From Gaeumannomyces sp. JS-464 (taxonomy: Eukaryota > Ascomycota > Sordariomycetes > Magnaporthales > Magnaporthaceae), in contig NGZR01000001.1 of assembly GCA_002197995.1 (NCBI GenBank), positions 4,464,001-4,528,000 of the forward strand: a stretch of 64,000 bases of DNA. The letters are read 5' to 3'. This document shows, piece by piece, positions 1 to 11,524 of this stretch. A program made the translations under genes and the position numbers. How positions within the stretch are numbered: position 1 is the first letter of the stretch; every line of letters begins with the position of its first letter. The notes under the pieces were generated by a model. The model saw only the letters and a program-made list of their open reading frames with translations, had not been told where the DNA came from and did not search any database.

Positions 1-1493
1 GCTTGTGCTCGGCCAGCTTTGAGTCGACGTCTCTAGTGCATAGGTGCCTAAGTAGGTCTGGTGAGATTGAAGAGTCATGGGAACGAGAAACCCTTGCAGG
101 AAGCTCGGGTTTTGCTGATACTTACGCCATGTTTGCGGGCGCTCGAATGATTCCCGTCATAGCGGTTCTCGAGGTCTGCTCGCTTCGTGTAAAGTCTTTG
201 TCCAGGTGTGCTGGCGTGCTGAGGAGAGAGGTGAGAGAAGGTTGATGAATTTTACAGGACTGGTGGGCCGTTTTGGCAGCTGCGGAAATGCCTTAAACTT
301 GCCGGATCTGAGGCCGGGGTGAGGGCAAAGCCAGCAAATTGTGAGAGGGCGGAAAGCAGATAGATGAGAGAGCATATGCGAGGGGTTGGGGTTAGATAAC
401 CCAATAATCTATATGAACTTCTATTCACAGTGAAAAGAAAGGTCCCCACGCCTCAAGTTACGAGCAAAATCACCCCAATTATAAAATGCAGAACCCTTCT
501 AGATTTGTCGAGAATGATTGACAAGTACCAAGAAAAAATATTAAAGAAAGGAGCGAAAAAAGGTAACCGCGAACCAATCCAGTATTCGTTGCCTGGCGTA
601 CTTCTTTGGAAAGGAAAGGCTTGGTGAGGAAGGTTACACAATCTTCCTTCAAGAACCCTAGTAACAGGGGATGTAGTTGATTTCCTCCTATAAGCCCATT
701 GCCCGTGCCCGGATACAAGTTTGAATAATTAAACAAGACGGAAAATGTGGTCAAAGTAGGAACTTGTGCTACTAATCACCGTAGCAAACAACAATTATCT
801 GCAGCCCGAGCAGGAACTCAAAATTGTTCCAAACAACAACCACCACCCCGAACGATGGGGTGTTCTGCTGTGAATTATGGCTATTGCTTTGTATGGGCAG
901 CGGTCACTTTGGAGTATTCCGCTACCTAATAGAACTACATTGAAATTCAAGTAATACAGCGACAGCTGAGTTTGAAGGCAACGAAGCGACGTACGAGCAA
1001 ATGTTGAACACATAATTATTCCCCAATGAGAGTCGTCTAGCTCCATCAGCGTTACTATTGGCAGCACGGGATAATACGAGAATATGCACACCTCACACAT
1101 TTCGTTACGCACCTCGGGATTCTAGCCGTATATGTCGCGAGAACAGTAAAACGATGCCTGACAAATATGCATGAACACCTGCCTCGGCAACGGATAGACT
1201 TTAATAAACTTCTTTTTTTGCTTCGACGTGATCCTTGTTGGGCGTCTGCAGATCTTTTCCGTCATTACAATCCAAGGCCCTGCGGGTGAGCGCGCGGCAT
1301 TTGTAATCACCATGCAAAGTTGGGCCGAGGCGAATGCGGAGGGTGGGCCGACTCTGCGGTGAGTTGAACTCCTGGAAAGCATATTTATTCCAGCTTGCCC
1401 TCACCCTCACCCCGCGACTACATTGCTATCCTCCGCGAGACAAGCAATACAGATACCCAACGCATCCGGACCAGCCTAGCTCTTCACGCTGAA
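1..1493. other. Intergenic, no gene seen
   Basis: Short open frames occur on both strands but none has a recognisable domain, a plausible intron structure or a coherent frame. The last ~100 bases before the ATG at 1494 are C-rich and probably carry the leader of the downstream gene. Confidence 0.6.
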
Positions 1494-2559
1494 ATGTCGT
1501 CCAAGAAGGTCTTCGTCACGGGTGCCACAGGCTACATCGGGGGCACCGTGCTCGCCCAGGTGATTGAGACCTTCCCGGACCTTGAGATCGCTGCCCTCAT
1601 GCGGCGGCCCGACGACAAGTTCGTCTCGCGCTACCCCTCCGTCAAGATCATCAGGGGCACCTTTGACGATTTCGACATCATCGACCAGGCGTCGCAGGCC
1701 GCCGACATCGTCATCCACATGGGCGACATGGACCACGCCGGCTGCGCCAAGCCATCCATCCTCGGGCGTCGGCAAGCGCACGTCCGAGACTTTTGTGATC
1801 CACCTGACGGGCACCGGCTGCATCTCGGACCTGTTCATCAACAGCTGGAAGGGCGAGCTGAACCCCCGCGTGTGGGACGACGTGGCGCACGTCGACGACA
1901 TCTACAACCTGCCCCTGACCAACGTCCACCGCGCCATCGACAAGTCGTTCCAGGATGCCAGCAGCAGCCTCGTCAAGACCGTCTGCATCGTGCCCCCGGA
2001 TATCTTCGGCAAGGGGCCCGAGGTCGGCGGCAGCCGCGGCACCTACCTAGTGCCCATGTACGTCGACGCCATCATCCGCCACGGCGAGGCCTTCTACCTG
2101 GGCGAGGGCGCCAACATGCGCGCCGTGACGCACATCGAGGACGTCGCGTCCCTGTTCGTGCTGATACTGCGCAAGTATCTTCTCGAGGCCGGAGCTGGGC
2201 TCGAGTATGGCAAGGGCGGCTTCTACTTTGCCGTCTCGGAGGAGATTGCGTGGAAGCAGGGTGCTGAGGCCATCTGCAAAATTGGTCAGGAGCAGGGGTG
2301 GCTGCCCAAGGGGACCAAGACGGCGTCCTGGGACGAGGACAGGGTCAGGGCTCTAGTACCGCCCCATGTCAAGGATAAGATGCCCTTCTTGACCTTGTAT
2401 CTCTGGGGCTCTAATAGCAGGGCCAGTTCGACGAGGGCGAGGAGGCTGGGCTGGAAGCCTACGCGTGTCTTTAGCGACTATCTTGCAGAGGACTGCAAGA
2501 TCGCGGCTGAGGTCTCGCTTGCGAGGGCGAACAAGGCTGCGGCAAGCAACAAGATGTGA
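1494..2559 (+). CDS. NAD(P)-dependent epimerase/dehydratase-like protein (extended SDR), one frame break
   Basis: The product is about 355 residues. It opens with a Rossmann fold whose dinucleotide motif TGATGYIG lies at residues 9-16, followed by a typical SDR pattern (DFDIIDQASQAADIVIHMG) and a DVAHVDDIYNL segment. This fits the NAD(P)-binding epimerase/dehydratase (COG0451-like) proteins common in fungi; the substrate cannot be predicted. The start is the first ATG of the frame that directly precedes the motif. The frame changes by one base near 1752-1762, between a part ending AGCAKPSI and a part starting SGVGKRTSETF. Similarity resumes immediately and neither side shows nonsense codons in its own frame, so a one-base insertion or base-calling error is more likely than an intron. 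No intron signals flank the break. Confidence 0.8.
1752..1762 (+). other. One-base frame break in the SDR gene
   Basis: Codons run in frame through Ala-Lys-Pro-Ser-Ile, then the conserved continuation Ser-Gly-Val-Gly-Lys-Arg-Thr is offset by +1. There is no GT...AG pair short enough to explain it. Confidence 0.7.
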
Positions 2560-3105
2560 CCAGTATCGTTACTTACTACTCAATCAGCACTGCGTACTCT
2601 CACTTTGAAGGAGTTTGAACAGGCCAAGCATACCTAGGCACCTAGGCACCTAGGTACCTACGCATTGCATTCCCGAGGTCGGCACGATCCGAAATCGGCA
2701 ACGTTAGTGGGTGCCAGCGGACAGCGCAACAGCCAGCGTGGAATGGCAAACACATCCATCAGGGGCCCAGTGTCCCACACCCTGTTGCCCTGCAATATCT
2801 CACTGGTTGGCATGTTGGGGAACTCAAAGCCGAGGTCATGTGGTTGTTGGATGCGGTCCCACTGTGCCGCAGCGGTCGCCTCCACCCCGCTTTGGACCCC
2901 TCAGGGCGCCGCGCCGACACCTGCACGCTTCGCTACCCGACCAAGGCATTAATCCACATTTGGGCGCGGCAGACGGCTGCGCTGCCAGGACTCCTATCCT
3001 AACCCTACTAAACGAGTCCATCATCTCTCTTTTCCCACCTGCTCCCTACGCACGACCAGCGACTGCCCGCAGGTGTCATCACGTTTCATCTTCACCGTCG
3101 CCAAA
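2560..3105. other. Intergenic; contains an 8-bp CCTAGG-type tandem repeat
   Basis: At 2631-2661 the octamer ACCTAGGC/T is repeated about four times (tacctaggc-acctaggc-acctaggt-acctac). The rest is the 3' flank of the SDR gene and the C-rich leader of the transaldolase. No gene is seen. Confidence 0.6.
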
Positions 3106-4274
3106 ATGGCCGCCAAACCAGTGTCCTGCCTCGAGAAGCTGGAGGAGCTACGTAAGTACCAAACTGTTGCCGCACGCCTCCTCGACCAATGGATCACTGA
3201 CGAGAGAGATGGAGACTAGTTGATGTTGATGTGGACTGCATGGACCATGATTTCATCAAGTCGATGCCCATCAAGCCGCATGATCAAACCAGCAACCAGA
3301 AGTTTGTTGACCTGGAGCTCGCCGATCCGGCGAACCAGGGTCTGATGGTGCAGGTGGCAAAGGAGCTGAAGAGCGAGGGTGGCTGGCCATCTACACTCGT
3401 ACGGCTGTTCTTTTGTGCAAGAAAAACATAGACCTCATCAGCGGTCGCGTTCTCCTCCAGACATCTCCCGCCAGCCCTATGATACCGAGGCCACGTTGGC
3501 GCACGCTCGCCTTTACGACCAGGAGTTTGCGAAGGCGGGCATCCCCAGGGAGCGCTTCTGCATCAAGATCCCTAGCACTGGGCCGGCTCTAAACGCTGCC
3601 AAGATCCTCCAAAGCGAAGGAATCTCGACCTTGGGGACCGCCTTGTTCAGCGTCATGCAGGCAATCGCCTGTAGCCAGGCTAACTGCCTGTCCATTCAGC
3701 CCATACTACAACGAAATCCACGCACACGACCCTGCCAAGAGAGACCAGGTCTGGCCCAAGACCACGGACCCGGTTCCCCAGCACCCCATGTCCCCCCGCT
3801 TGATCCAGATTCTCGAGACCTACAGGCGCCTCTACAAGGAGACGGCAAGATGCAACCCCTGCTGAAGAACGCCAGCTTTATCTCAGTCGAGGAGGCCATG
3901 GCGTCGGTGAGATTGGCTGCCAATCGGCGACTCTGCCCAAAAAATCCTCGAGATCCTAGCCAAGACTCCGTATGACCCGGCTAAGCAGCCGGGCGAGGGA
4001 GTGCCTAAGCCCCCCCACGCCTACAGCGACCCCAAGCCGCTTCCTGAGCGGCTCCAGGCGCTGCTGGCAAGGATCCGTTGGCGCAGGGTTCGTGGGACGG
4101 AAAGCTTCCGAGCACCGAGGTGACTACCTCGCAAACGGCGGCGCAGAGCTGCAGAAGGCGATCGAGGCAGACCCGGCCACCAAGAAGCGTCTGGACGATG
4201 CGCTCGAGTTTTTCATCGACGCTGAGAAGCAGAGCAAGGCCCGCGTCGAGGCGGTTGTGGCGTCGCTGGGTTAA
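3106..4274 (+). pseudogene. Transaldolase, heavily frame-disrupted
   Basis: Transaldolase moves a three-carbon dihydroxyacetone unit between sugar phosphates in the non-oxidative pentose phosphate pathway. The ATG at 3106 sits in CCAAAATGG. Exon 1 is 3106-3151, an intron 3152-3219 (GTAAGT...CTAG) follows, then exon 2 starts LDVDVDCMDHDFIKSMPIKP and reads HDQTSNQKFVDLELADP. The Schiff-base lysine motif FCIKIPSTGPA is intact, as are ILQSEGISTLGTALF, QHPMSPRLIQILETY, LLKNASFIS and the C-terminal DALEFFIDAEKQSKA. Conserved pieces alternate between the three frames, with single-base shifts near 3387, 3475, 3696, 3847, 3913, 3944, 4075 and 4120. The total spliced length (1,101 nt) still suits a ~366-residue enzyme. 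No clear nonsense substitution is seen inside the conserved pieces, so clustered sequencing errors are a serious alternative to pseudogenisation. It would be one of the minor fungal transaldolase paralogues. Confidence 0.8.
3152..3219 (+). other. Transaldolase intron 1
   Basis: Donor GTAAGT, branch-like CACTGAC, acceptor ACTAG. Splicing joins Glu-Glu-Leu to Asp-Val-Asp-Val-Asp-Cys in frame, as expected for this family. Confidence 0.8.
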
Positions 4275-4751
4275 AGCTGTGTGCCGGTCAGGACATGGCC
4301 ACGAATAAGCAAATCGTGGCAGATACCATGGTTGCACGCCCACAGCCCCTCGCACGTGTTCCAACCAATGATTATCTTACACGAGGATAAAAACAGAATG
4401 GATTCCACGTTTTTTGAGGGATTTTCGGCTCTCCGCCGTTGCCGCTCTCGGTTGAGAGACTAGGGGAGGGACAAGGGCACAGGCGGAGTTGCCCAATTGA
4501 GAAATACGGGCCCGTGCACAGCGAAACCAGCGTCTTACCTAATCAATAGAGTAGACATGACGTCACCAAGTGTCCGTTCACCTCGATAGTGCTACTACTA
4601 CAGACGACGACGTGACGCGTTCATTTGAGGACCAAGAGGAATGCTCCATTCTCATAATGCTGAAGACGGCCCCATTAGGTCTGTCCGTCTGCTCATCGGC
4701 GTTAGATTGTCTCTATCTGGGCCAAGCATCCAACAAAGACCAGCCGCCGAG
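4275..4751. other. Promoter/intergenic region upstream of the HAM1-like gene
   Basis: No gene seen. It contains the perfect CRE-type palindrome described separately. Confidence 0.5.
4558..4565. promoter_or_regulatory. CRE-like palindrome TGACGTCA
   Basis: A perfect 8-bp TGACGTCA lies 187 bases upstream of the ATG at 4752. This is the consensus of bZIP factors of the CREB/ATF type (Atf1 in fungi). A chance occurrence cannot be excluded; functional use is inference. Confidence 0.4.
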
Positions 4752-7034
4752 ATGTTTACCTGTTGCGGGCTTTGCGGCCCGTCCGAGGAGGAGCAGCGGG
4801 AGCCTCTCCTGGCTCAATATGACGACGAGACCAGCATGCAGGCGACACTACACCAAAAGCTGCACACCTACCAGATGATCAGGGCTCTATCACAGGGATA
4901 CATGCCCACTAACGAGCAGCTCATCGTCAACCTGCGCACCTTGATGGCCTCGGAGCTCCTCCGTCCATCGCCCCCGGCCGAAGACCTGAGCGACTCTGGC
5001 CGTGCTTTACTCCACTTCTCCAGGGAGAGCCTCAAGAACATCATCGAGCTCCTGCAACACAAAAACGCCGAGGACCAGGTTCAGGATTTCATCTGGCACT
5101 TGTCGAAGGTCAGAGTGTCTGTCGACTTCGAAGATATTGCCAACCGCGCGTCCAAAGCTCAGTCCAAGGCCCACACCGCCGCTGCCTATGAGAGCTTGCG
5201 GACGGTGGGCTCGCTGCTGTTGACCAACTCGGACTTTCGGCTGTTCTTGTCTGACCTCGGCACTGTGGGAAAAGAGGTGTTCAGCGACACGGCGTTGAAG
5301 CTTTCTGAAGTCTCCAAGAAGGCTGCCAAACAGATCGAGCCCTCGCAGGAGGAGCAGGAATCTCTGAAGCAAGTAGGCTCTGGGTCGAATGGGAAACAGC
5401 CAGAGACTAACGGCGGTCAGTCTCGGGTCGGGGAGGAAGAGCAGAGCCCGACCGAAGGAAGCTGACCAAAGAGGTGGAAGATGTGACGAACGTGCTTGCC
5501 GAGGGGGTCGAGGTGCCGGCGAGGCTCAACGGCGAGTCTGGTGGTGGATTCTCGAGGCCCCGAGAGGACACACTGCCCTGTATCGCCTGAAGAGTGCTGT
5601 CACAAACCTCAGACAGCGTCAGAACTACTCCAACTCGGTCTCGACGCTTTCGCTACTTCTCAAGCGCTACGCCATGGTCTACTCGCACGCGCTTGACGAC
5701 GCCATGCAGGTTGCCGACGACGACGTCAATGCCAACCCAGAGACGGACCGGGCCATGAAGAACTTTTGGTCACTGGTAAAGTCGTTCGGTGACCGCAAAG
5801 AATGGGAGGAACTGGAGCGGCGGCTCGCAGCATCATGGATCACGGCAGACGCGACCCTGACTTTGACGAACTCGTCCGCCAGGTGGGAAACTCGGTCGAG
5901 GCACTCCTATCGGACCCGTCATTCTACGATCACGCCGAAGAGCGTTTCAAGGAACTGAGGAATCAGTCGCAAGAACTTGCTTCCGGGTCAACAATTCGTC
6001 AAGAAGTGGACGGCGCCCTGGCGCAGCTCCAGGTCGTAATGCAATCGGTCTCGCACGACGCCGACACCGCACGCCTTTTAAACACCATGTCCAAGATTGG
6101 ACGCATACTATCACCAGGGAGCAGCTACATCAATTCCGACCTCGTGGCCGACTGCGTCAACGTCTTCGTGCCGCTGCTGGTCCAAGCGATCCAATACGTG
6201 CCGATCCCGCGACTCGAGGTATCAACCCCGGACGTTGACCTGCTGCTGGAGAACCTGATCCTAGAGCCCGGCCGGACCATCAACGGCAGCTCGTTCCTGC
6301 CATACCGGCTCCGGGTGGAGACACGCAACGACCTGGAGATCCGCAAGACACGGCAGCTCAGGACAGCCTCGGATGTGCAGTCCATAGTCACCATCAAGCT
6401 GGATGGCCTCTCCATCGCGGCGCGAGATGTCGGCTTCTGGGTGCGGGCGCACTCGGGCCTGCTCCGGTGGGCGGACGAGGGCATCGCATCGTTCCGGCTC
6501 GACGAGCGGGGGATGGACGTGCACATCGAGGTCGAGGTGGGCAAGGAGCGCTTGGAGAAGATACTCACGCTACGATCAGTCAAAGTCACGATCCACGAGC
6601 TCGACTACACGCTTCGGCAGAGCAAACTGTCGTGGGGTGCCTGGCTGCTCAAGCCGTTTATGCTCCCACTGATGCGCAAGGCGCTCGAGCTGCAGGTCGC
6701 CACCGCCGTGTCGGATGGGCTGCAGGCGGCCAACCGAGAACTTCTCTACGCGCGTGAGCGGCTGCGCGCCACGCGGATCGCGGACCCGGACAGCCTGTGG
6801 ACGTTTGTCAAGGCCGTAGCGGCGAGGCTCACGCCCGAGGACGACCCGGACGTGGAAGCACGCATCGGGATCGCGGAGCCCGGTCGCGGGGTCTTCAAGG
6901 GCGTCTACGCCCCGGGCAGCCTCGTGAAACTGTGGAACGAGGAGGCTGCCCGGGCCAAGGATCGGATCCGGGAGCAGGAGAGTGGAGGGTGGCGGAACGA
7001 CATTTTCGACGTTCAGACGACCCCTGCTATGTGA
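4752..7034 (+). CDS. HAM1-like protein (DUF5923 + DUF4449), three frame breaks
   Basis: Fungal two-domain family: an N-terminal helical DUF5923-type region and a C-terminal DUF4449 region related to lipid-binding tubular (SMP/BPI-like) folds; the cellular role is poorly known. The start MFTCCGLCGPSEEEQREPLL carries three N-terminal cysteines that could be acylated. It is followed by LHQKLHTYQMIRALSQGYMPTNEQ and NLRTLMASELLRP, a charged linker, and the C-terminal half (VRQVGNSVEALLSDPSFYDHA, LLSPG-type segments, VDLLLENLILEPG). The frame shifts by one base near 5455, 5587 and 5832. Adding three bases to 2,283 nt gives exactly 762 codons, so three missing bases explain it fully. An upstream in-frame ATG at 4641 exists but lacks family-like sequence. 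A T38 tract begins 45 bases after the stop. Confidence 0.85.
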
Positions 7035-7076
7035 AGGATGTCAAACTGTGTGCTGAACGCCAGCACGCTCACGGGC

Positions 7077-7079
<3 letters not shown>

Positions 7080-7117
<38 letters not shown>
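7080..7117. repeat. T38 homopolymer
   Basis: Uninterrupted run of 38 T on the + strand, 45 bases after the stop of the HAM1-like gene. Read on the other strand it is an A38 tail, which could mark the 3' end of a retroposed sequence lying to its right, but no body or target-site duplication was recognised. Confidence 0.95.
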
Positions 7118-7122
<5 letters not shown>

Positions 7123-10039
7123 TCTATTTGGATTCTTACTTTTGTATCATTACAGACGGTGAGCAGGCTCTCTGGTGAGCAGGCTGATCCAGAGGAGGAC
7201 GCGACCGGGAACGATCGACAGCGAAATATTGCACAGTTTTCAGGCACTCTGTACTGCTTTCGGCTCAATATCAAACTGAATCAAGAGCAAGCACGATTCA
7301 CCCCAACCAAGATCAGACGGATGGTCCAGGTTTCGTGTCGGGCGGTGGGCGATCGCCTGTCCGAGAATAGCTCGTCCGAATCCACCCTGCAGGTTTCTTT
7401 TGACAGCCACCCGGACCAAAAAATAAACAATACACCAAAAGGAAAGTAACTTCGTTGATAATACTCATTCCTCCCCAACTTCGACAATTCTGGAGAAAAA
7501 AAAAAGTAATAACTAATAAAAAATACAAGCAAATTTTTTCGAATATTTTAACCTTTTTATTTTGTTTATAAAGGTGTGCAATCGCCTTTTTTGGAGGGTT
7601 GTTTATAGATGCCGATGTACCTAGTCAGAGAGTTTGCGAGGGGTTCTCCACCGTTTGGTGTATTGCTTTTTTTTGTTTTGTTTGGGTGACAGCGTTGTCT
7701 CACCTTAACTGCAGGGCCGGGATTGTCTCGAGTGGCTGACAGTGACAGTGACAAGCAGTTCGATCACTGACAGCTAACCTGATCAAGGCGCTAGCCTCTT
7801 GGCTGGCACTTTGCCTCGAGCCGAGGTCTTGAACAGGCGTCTTTTCCTTGTCTCGAGTTTTTTTTCTTTTCTTCTCGAGTGTCAAGACCACCTGGCAGCT
7901 CCCTGACGTGAACGACAGCTGAACGGCAGCTCGCTATCAAAGTCAAATACGGGCTTGATGCCGGGCATGAAAAAGCAATCTGGGCGACATGTCCCCCCGC
8001 TTCCTTGCAGATAGTACGGTTTGAGAAAAAAAAAAAAGGGCTGAGACAAATTTTGGCAGCGAGGAGGACGCTGCTGACAAAAAGCAAGGCCGAGAGGGGC
8101 GGTCTGGGGACGAACGGTCTCGACCTCCTGGGTTCTTTCTTATCTGGTGAAAAATGACGAATAGGAAGGAGAAGAAAAAGAAGGTATGCTTATTTCTTTT
8201 CTGGACGGCCCAAAATCCTACCAGCTAACAGGGCTGGGGGATGGGACGCAACGCAACCTGGCAGCACACCACGTCCCCTCGGGGGGTCAGGGAAGGTGAA
8301 ACTCGGATGGCCGCCGACCGCTGGCTTGGCGCCCTGGGTAGGGCAGGCGAGCGGACTCCACAAGCTGATGGGTCCAGCAAACACGGAAGGGCACAGAAGA
8401 GATGCTACGCAGAAAAATTCTCCGTCGAGGAGGCCCCCTGGCCTCTGCACAAATGTGCTTGGGCGTTCGAGAGGGCCTCTGGAGTCTGGAATCGTACGAT
8501 GGCGGCGTGGCGGCGCTGTTGCTGTTAGTCAGCTGGGTGGAGGGAGGGAGGGCCTCCTTCTGGTGCTGCTGCGACCTGCTCCGGACGTATCCGTCCGTCT
8601 GGCCCACCGTGCCGAGGTTTGAGCTCTATCTAATGTCGGATATCAAAATGCCAATGTTAAGCTTGTCCAGTTCGCAAGTCGGGCGGGCAGGCTGGCCCAC
8701 GCGAGCCGGTTGCGCACCATTACATCATCGAGGCCGCCAGATGTGCCTTGGCCATGCCGATAGACGAGACCAGCCGTCAGGCCAGGAGACCAGCTCGGAA
8801 GGGCTGGACGCTGTTGGAGGGTCGCGGGCAGGCAGGCAAGCTAGCTGGTCGGGCAGCAACGACGCCGGCAGCAACGTCAACCCAAGCAGCGGCGAGACCC
8901 CTGCGTGCAGAGATTGCTGGCATGCCCCGGCAATTGCTCCCCTGGCACCCAGCCAACACAAGAGGGTGGCGCCGAGGGGGGGCGTCCTCCTTTGCGGGCC
9001 CAGTGACACCCTTGGATCGTGTTGGCGTATGAGGTCTGTGGCCCGGGATCCGCCCTGTTTCCAGTTCAGCCCTCGCCCTGCTTGCCTGCTCGGTGGTTGC
9101 ACAGTACTGTGTAGGTAGGTACGTAACAGCAGGTCTAGGTAGCTTTGTATCGGTTAGGTACATGCACAGCTGTTGACGTTACTCGATTAGGCTCGTCGAT
9201 TTGCTTGTCGTCCAGTCTGGCCATCGTTCGATTTTTGGGTGCGGGAGTGACAGCGAGATTAAGCTTAAGCATAGCATCGGATGCAGGCGCCAGCCTTGTC
9301 CCGAGCCAATTCCTGGTTGGTCTCGCTGGGTCTCGGGAAACAGCCGGACTTGGGTGAGATGTAGTTGTTCCGGCTTACTGTATAATCGCCGCCAGGGCCG
9401 GCGGTTTGCTTTGTCTGGCATCTGGCTGACCAAGCCCAACAGCCTGTGAGGGCTTGCACACCTCCGAGCACACCGCATTTCACTGCCTTGGTCTGATCAG
9501 TGATGCTCCAATGCAATCGTCGCTTGGCACCTGAGGCTGGCTGCGCAAAAGAGACGGAAGCCACCCCTGCAGGATTAGGGGCTCAAACTCGCCGACCCGA
9601 CTCCTGCAGGCGGCAGCCCCCACGATCTGCCACTGTCACCTGGTCTGCCCTGACAGCTTGACGGGTTGTGTGTGGCTGTGGGAGGTGCAAGAAACAGAAC
9701 GTCGGCTCGCATTACGCCAAGGCGCCCGAGCACAGGCGACCCGGATCCGGATCCCTCCAATAGCCGGGATCAGGGGGTACAAGTTTTGCGGGCGGTTTGC
9801 GCGGGTCATCAAAGTACCTGCAGTGATGTCGTTGGGGGCTCCGAGGATCCATCCAATGAGGCCCCAACAGGGTTCGGACGGTCGCGATTGGCCAACGAGC
9901 CAGGCCAGGCCTTCGAGAGTGGACTCGGGCTGGACGCTAAACTAAAAAAGTGCGGGGATCAAACCAGGGGAGGCTTGGCAGGACCGACCTTAACCGGATT
10001 AAGATCGGCTAGCTTAGCTCAATCTCAACGTCCTGGTTC

Positions 10040-10065
10040 TTTTTTTTTTTTTTTTTTTTTTTTTT
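10040..10065. repeat. T26 homopolymer
   Basis: Run of 26 T following CCTGGTTC. No associated element recognised. Confidence 0.95.
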
Positions 10066-11524
10066 GCACATGCTTGAACCACGAGGCTTGCATCAACCAG
10101 AGTGAACCACACCTCATCATCGCGGCGATACGGCATGGCGCAGATGGAAGACCGACGCAATCCATCTGTGCCGGATAGTAGCCAACCGAGTGCCTGTTCA
10201 GGCAGAAGGGAAAGAACCGAAGGCCATGTCGGAACAGCAACTGGTGTTGCCGACATTGGGTGGAAGCCCTCACTTCCGTGAGCCAAGGACTCGAGGATGA
10301 CGGAAATCACCTTGACGACGGCTGGGCCAGTTGGGGTCGCTAGCTTAGCGATATGTGGAGCATCAGACCAAAGTTGGCGAGCCGGCGAACGACAGGCTCG
10401 AGTAAAGAAAGCAAGGAGGAAGAAGGAAAAACAAAACACAAGAAAAACGACGAATAAGTCGAGGCCTGGAGACCCAAAGGGACAGAGTGACCGAGGGCAA
10501 AACCCCACGAGGCACATCGCCCCAGTCTGCTTCACGGGACGTTGTTTATTGCTACAGGTGATCGACCCCTTGGCACGCGGTCCCAAGGCAGACCGAGATC
10601 AAGGTGGGTTCATGCCTTGACGTCCAGCCCAGCGCCGCTGCCAAGGCTGCGGGAAACCAGGCAGGGCAGCGGGCGGCGGTGACAGTCGCATGACGCCTGT
10701 GGCAGGGAAGTCCCACGGCGCATCACAGACAGTCACATACGCGTGGGCGACGACACTGCCCCCCACTTGCGCGAACAGAGCACTCCACCTGATGGTGCGG
10801 GAAAGAAGGAAGAGTGAGCGAGGAGGAGAAGGGAGCCGGTGTTGACGAACGCTCGCTCGCTCGCCCGCCCACATACGCCCTCTCGTTCCGAACTCCCCCC
10901 CTTGCCCACCCCTCCCGGGTGTCTTGTTTGGAGCGTGGCAAGCCAGGGCGTCCCCGTACCCCCCATGCCTGCCCAGCCTGCACGGGCCAGGATGAAGGTT
11001 CACGGCACGGCTGCGGCATGGAAGCGTGGGGAGTATCCGCTGCACGGAGATCATGTATAAGGAATACGGGTCGCTCTTTTCTTGCAACTTTCCTTCGATT
11101 CGGTCCGCCTTTGCACTCTTTTCTGAAGGCTGCGATCTTCATTCCTTTCCTTCTTCGGCCGGTACCCCCCTGTTTCCTTTTTCATTCTGTTGCCAGTGGC
11201 ATCGCAGTGATCCTGTCTATACGCCTTCTCTTTACGAGAGGTGGTGATAGACATCGAGAACTGCTAATTTATCACCGGGCTTCCACTTGTGGCCGCCCTC
11301 TTGTTGTGCTTTCTTTAGTTGGTACTACCTGTCTTCGGTGCTGCGGAGCAGGCCTCACTCGCTTTAATCGTCGACGTTGTTGGGTTGTTTGTTTTCCAGC
11401 CGTTTTCCGGTATTCCGTTTTGTTTACAAGCCTCATCGCCACTCCTTGAAGAGAGTAAAGATCCGAACGCACCGACACGCCCGAGCCGAGCCCTATCGAT
11501 CGTTTTATATACACAAGAGCCACG

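Larger units (their letters stand above)
7035..11524. other. Gene-poor 4.5 kb with long homopolymers
   Basis: No open frame here shows a domain, signal peptide or plausible splicing. Features are a T38 run (7080-7117), a T26 run (10040-10065), several short A/T-rich patches around 7.5-7.6 kb and a TAGGTAGGTACG-type motif near 9.11 kb. The last ~450 bases (pyrimidine-rich, TTTCCTTC-type) look like the leader of the repeat-protein gene at 11525. Confidence 0.55.

Noticed and set aside
1395..1493. Upstream extension of the SDR gene frame
   Set aside because: The added N-terminal residues are not family-like; the ATG at 1494 directly precedes the Rossmann motif.
4641..4751. Earlier ATG for the HAM1-like gene
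   Set aside because: Upstream codons show no similarity to the family, whereas MFTCCGLCG at 4752 looks like the usual start.
8402..9118. A 238-codon forward frame in the gene-poor region
   Set aside because: No domain, Cys/Gly/Ser-biased composition, several equally long frames overlap on both strands.
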